A DNA stretch of 9,400 bases from Fidelibacterota bacterium (GTDB lineage Bacteria; Fidelibacterota; UBA2242): assembly GCA_016936335.1 (NCBI GenBank), contig JAFGXZ010000110.1:1-9400 (forward strand). Reading direction: 5' to 3'. The notes below the pieces were generated by a model. That model was not told where the DNA came from, made no database searches, and saw only the letters and a program-made list of their open reading frames with translations. This document shows positions 7,013-9,400 of this stretch, piece by piece. Within the stretch, counting starts at the first letter, position 1; each line of letters starts with the position of its first letter. The position numbers and the translations under genes were made by a program.

Positions 7013-7171
7013 TCCGATCCGAAGTTTGGAATTAATTAGTTAAGATTTCCGGAAAAATCTGGATATCCTTCTTTTATAAACCGCTGGATTTATCTATTTT
7101 ATAGTGTGTTTATTCACACAGGATTTACCGAAATCAGATAATTCAATTTAAGCAATTGGAACAAATAACAG
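7013..7171 (+). promoter_or_regulatory. Gap before murQ with hairpins and a small dyad (possible terminator and operator region)
   Basis: These 159 AT-rich bases lie between the S9 peptidase and murQ. A weak hairpin AGATTT/AAATCT (7043-7048 with 7055-7060), followed by a T-rich stretch near 7068-7077, may be a terminator, though its stem has only 6 bp and little GC. Further on, GTGTG (7104-7108) and CACAC (7115-7119) form a dyad around TTTATT. This dyad is flanked by the direct repeat GGATTTA at 7086-7092 and 7121-7127. The arrangement could be an operator for the recycling genes. No confident -35/-10 pair is visible. The ribosome site before murQ is weak (TTGGAAC, about 12 bases from the ATG). 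Confidence 0.35.
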
Positions 7172-8089
7172 ATGGTCAAAATAATTAATCGCAGCGATAT
7201 CCTGACGGAAAAAATCAATCCTAAAAGTGAGCGAATTGACGCCATGTCAACCGAAGAGATCATTTATCTGATCAATGACGAAGATGCCACGATACACAAG
7301 GCTGTACAATCCGTAGTGCCGGAGATAGCACAGGCGACGGACATTGTGGTGGAAGCTTTCCGAAATGGTGGCCGTTTACGTTATATTGGCGCTGGTACCA
7401 GTGGACGACTGGGTGTTTTGGATGCCAGTGAAATACCCCCTACTTTTTCTGCATCGCCGGATATGGTTCAGGGTATGATTGCCGGAGGTTGGCGGGCATT
7501 GCGGGAAGCCGTCGAAGGGGCCGAGGATTACGAAGACAGTGGTGAAGCGGATTGTAAAGCGATTGGACTGACCCCCAAAGATGTGCTGATGGGTATTGCT
7601 ACCGGGGGAACCACGCCCTATGTTCATGGTGGTCTGAAGTATGCAAAATCCGTTGGCTGTAAGACGGTCTTTTTTACATGCACACCCCGAAAAGGGCTGG
7701 GGATTGACGAGGCTGTGGATGTTTTTATTGAGGTTTTAGTAGGACCGGAATTGATCACCGGTTCGACCCGCATGAAAGCCGGTACCGCCACGAAAATGGT
7801 ACTGAATATGATTACTACAACCGCAATGATCAAATTGGGAAAAGTGTATGGAAATTACATGATTGATCATCAGGCCATCAACTCCAAACTGGTCGACCGC
7901 GGAACCCGGATAATCGCAACATTAACCGGCCTTTCCTATGATGATGCCTATCAGGCATTACTGGCTGCCGATAAACATCTCAAGATTGCTGTTGTTATGG
8001 TGAAATTGAACGTTTCTTTTGAAAAAGCGCAGGATTTAATCAAAGAACATAACGGATTTATCCGTTTCGCCTTTGAAGAATCTGTGTAG
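7172..8089 (+). CDS. murQ: N-acetylmuramic acid 6-phosphate etherase
   Basis: A 305-residue cytoplasmic etherase that cleaves the D-lactyl ether of MurNAc-6-phosphate to give GlcNAc-6-phosphate and D-lactate, in cell-wall recycling. It is a SIS-domain sugar-phosphate isomerase fold. Signature stretches include INDED (34-38), GAGTSGRLGVLDASE (73-87) and TGSTRMKAGTATK. The catalytic glutamates known from E. coli MurQ (E83, E114) align with E87 in DASEIPPT and E118 in VEGAED, a constant offset of 4. Length is close to the E. coli protein (298). The sugar-phosphate loop reads ATGGTTP (143-149) where E. coli has ASGRTP. The C-terminal helical tail ending GFIRFAFEE matches the family. anmK follows after 37 bases, giving the canonical two-step pathway. 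The start is accepted on alignment; its ribosome site is weak. Confidence 0.97.
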   Translation: MVKIINRSDILTEKINPKSERIDAMSTEEIIYLINDEDATIHKAVQSVVPEIAQATDIVVEAFRNGGRLRYIGAGTSGRLGVLDASEIPPTFSASPDMVQGMIAGGWRALREAVEGAEDYEDSGEADCKAIGLTPKDVLMGIATGGTTPYVHGGLKYAKSVGCKTVFFTCTPRKGLGIDEAVDVFIEVLVGPELITGSTRMKAGTATKMVLNMITTTAMIKLGKVYGNYMIDHQAINSKLVDRGTRIIATLTGLSYDDAYQALLAADKHLKIAVVMVKLNVSFEKAQDLIKEHNGFIRFAFEESV

Positions 8090-8126
8090 TCAATCATCTA
8101 AATAAACGAATTAAGCTTAGTCTCCA

Positions 8127-9284
8127 ATGTCATCAATTTGGGAACTACATCAAAAAACAAAACTTAAAGTCCTTGGACTGATGTCCGGGACATCTATGGA
8201 CGGTCTGGATATCTGCCTGGCGGACATCTCCCAAAATAATGATGAAATAGCAATAAAACTTATCAAATTCTCGGATTACGGTTATGATCCCGAATTTAAG
8301 AAATTACTTCGTCAAGTACCTGATGGTAATACCGAAACAGTCTGCCGGATGAATTTTACTATTGCCAGTACCTATGTGGAATTCATCAGACGGTTTTTTC
8401 ATGAACATGGAGTTACGGCTGAAGAAATCGATCTGATTGGCAGTCATGGTCAGACCGTGTGGCACGAACATCGGCATTCAACTTTGCAGATTGGAGAACC
8501 GGCTGTTCTGGCTGAGGCGTTCAATATTCCGGTTGTTTCTGATTTCCGGGTCAGAGATGTGGCGGCCGGAGGGTCGGGTGCGCCACTGGTGCCTTTTCTG
8601 GATTACCTGCTATTTAAAACGTTTCATAAAAACCTGATGATTCTGAATATCGGCGGCATCGCCAATTTTACGTTTATTCCGGCTAATGCCAAAACCATTG
8701 ACGCTATTTATGCGTTGGATACGGGTCCTGGAAATTCATTGATCGATATTTCTGCAGAATTATTCAGCGAAGGGAAACAGACGTTTGATCAGGACGGGAA
8801 AATTGCTCGGTCAGGATCGATCCGGCAGGACATTCTTGATTATTTGTTGGAACATCCCTATATCGGGGCATCAATGCCAAAATCAACGGGTCGGGAAATT
8901 TTTGGCAGGAATACTATTGACGATATTATTTATAAATTTGCGCTGAATGCATCGGATTATGGTGATTTGACGACAACGGTGACTCGATTTACTGCGGAAT
9001 CAATTTTTATTAATTATCAACAGTTCTTTGCAAATAACTATTCAATAGACGAAATTATCGTCAGCGGCGGTGGTGCCGAGAACCCGGTCATTATGAACCA
9101 TCTTAAAACCCTATTTGCCGATGTACCGATGAAACGATCCGATGATTATGGTATTACGGGTGTTGCCAAAGAATCCCTGGCGTTTGCATTGTTAGCCGCT
9201 GCAACAATTTGGGAAATACCGGGGAATGTTCCGAATGTTACCGGGGCAAGGCGACCGGTAGTTCTTGGGAAAATAACAATTTAA
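8127..9284 (+). CDS. anmK: Anhydro-N-acetylmuramic acid kinase
   Basis: A 385-residue ATP-dependent kinase that opens the 1,6-anhydro ring of anhydro-MurNAc and phosphorylates it to MurNAc-6-phosphate, the substrate of the upstream murQ product. The ASKHA-type motifs are in order: GLMSGTSMDGLD near the N-terminus (phosphate loop), GSHGQTVWHE, QIGEPAVLAE, DFRVRDVAAGGSGAPLVP, LNIGGIANF, DTGPGN with D198 as the expected catalytic base, VSGGGAENP for nucleotide binding, and GITGVAKESLAFALLA at the C-terminus. The length is slightly above the E. coli enzyme (369), partly from an 18-residue lead before MSGTS. No clear Shine-Dalgarno site precedes the ATG at 8127, so the exact start is less certain than the identity. 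The location is cytoplasmic. It is 37 bases after murQ and 11 bases before the mutase gene, consistent with one operon. Confidence 0.97.
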   Translation: MSSIWELHQKTKLKVLGLMSGTSMDGLDICLADISQNNDEIAIKLIKFSDYGYDPEFKKLLRQVPDGNTETVCRMNFTIASTYVEFIRRFFHEHGVTAEEIDLIGSHGQTVWHEHRHSTLQIGEPAVLAEAFNIPVVSDFRVRDVAAGGSGAPLVPFLDYLLFKTFHKNLMILNIGGIANFTFIPANAKTIDAIYALDTGPGNSLIDISAELFSEGKQTFDQDGKIARSGSIRQDILDYLLEHPYIGASMPKSTGREIFGRNTIDDIIYKFALNASDYGDLTTTVTRFTAESIFINYQQFFANNYSIDEIIVSGGGAENPVIMNHLKTLFADVPMKRSDDYGITGVAKESLAFALLAAATIWEIPGNVPNVTGARRPVVLGKITI

Positions 9285-9290
9285 AGGAGA
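9283..9290 (+). promoter_or_regulatory. Shine-Dalgarno site of the mutase gene, overlapping the anmK stop codon
   Basis: AAAGGAGA begins inside the anmK stop codon TAA (9282-9284) and ends 5 bases before the ATG at 9296. It is a strong site and indicates that anmK and the mutase gene are translated from one transcript. Confidence 0.7.
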
Positions 9291-9295
9291 AATAA

Positions 9296-9400
9296 ATGAA
9301 TCCGTATATTTTTCGAGAGTATGATATTCGGGGAATCGTGGCAGAGGATTTTCCCGAGGACGTTGTCGTTATGCTGGGTAAAGCCTTTGGAACCTATGTC
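9296..9400 (+). CDS. Phosphomannomutase/phosphoglucomutase, N-terminal 35 residues (runs off the right edge)
   Basis: Only the first 35 codons are present, in frame to the last base of the window. The translation starts MNPYIFREYDIRGIVAEDF, and FREYDIRG is the N-terminal signature of the alpha-D-phosphohexomutase family of the AlgC/ManB type. The following VVVMLGKAFGTYV fits the first helix. Members interconvert hexose 6- and 1-phosphates through a phosphoserine lying further downstream, so neither the active site nor the sugar specificity (mannose, glucose or glucosamine) can be judged here. Its ribosome site overlaps the anmK stop codon. Being coupled to murQ-anmK suggests a role in routing recovered or central hexose phosphates towards wall or envelope precursors; that is inference. 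Confidence 0.88.
   Translation, partial: MNPYIFREYDIRGIVAEDFPEDVVVMLGKAFGTYV

Noticed and set aside
7104..7119. CRP-type operator TGTG...CACA upstream of murQ
   Set aside because: The half-sites are separated by 6 bases, whereas the CRP consensus TGTGA-N6-TCACA leaves 8 between TGTG and CACA.
1..9400. A defence system, mobile element or other undescribed multi-gene system
   Set aside because: All genes except the CpXC protein fall into well-known enzyme or housekeeping families; no transposase, integrase, nuclease-effector pair, terminal repeats or array was seen.

Overview
The window looks like a chromosomal stretch from a moderate-GC, Gram-negative-type bacterium. The evidence is a secreted periplasmic-type S9 peptidase, a membrane-anchored GH1 enzyme and peptidoglycan-recycling genes. 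The phylum cannot be fixed from this sequence alone. The mix of gene families would fit the wider Bacteroidota/Calditrichota/Marinimicrobia neighbourhood, but that is an impression and not a demonstrated assignment. No tRNA, rRNA, CRISPR array, insertion sequence or prophage signature is visible. Coding density is high, and the longest gap between genes is about 160 bases.

The left part (1-3382) is a minus-strand series. In transcription order it holds a secreted or membrane-anchored endonuclease/exonuclease/phosphatase-family (EEP) protein, an aldo/keto reductase, a GNAT acetyltransferase, a small four-cysteine CpXC-domain protein and the 5' part of tex. The gaps are 17, 41, 99 and 19 bases, so most of it could be one transcript. 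The 99-base leader of the CpXC-tex pair contains overlapping inverted repeats. The CpXC gene starts at TTG behind a near-perfect Shine-Dalgarno site.

A 149-base divergent region (3383-3531) separates this from a plus-strand series. That series begins with a GH1 beta-glycosidase carrying an N-terminal membrane segment and an S9 prolyl-oligopeptidase-type serine peptidase with a signal peptide, 19 bases apart. After a 159-base gap containing a small dyad, it continues with murQ, anmK and the start of a phosphomannomutase/phosphoglucomutase gene.

The clearest functional unit is murQ-anmK. AnmK phosphorylates 1,6-anhydro-MurNAc to MurNAc-6-phosphate. MurQ then removes the lactyl ether to give GlcNAc-6-phosphate, returning cell-wall sugar to metabolism. 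The downstream sugar-phosphate mutase is tightly coupled to anmK and plausibly belongs to the same hexose-phosphate supply. No strong sign of an undescribed system was found. The items most worth checking are the anchored GH1 enzyme with an EF-hand-like loop, the overlapping inverted repeats before CpXC-tex, the dyad before murQ, and an altered phosphate-site loop in MurQ.
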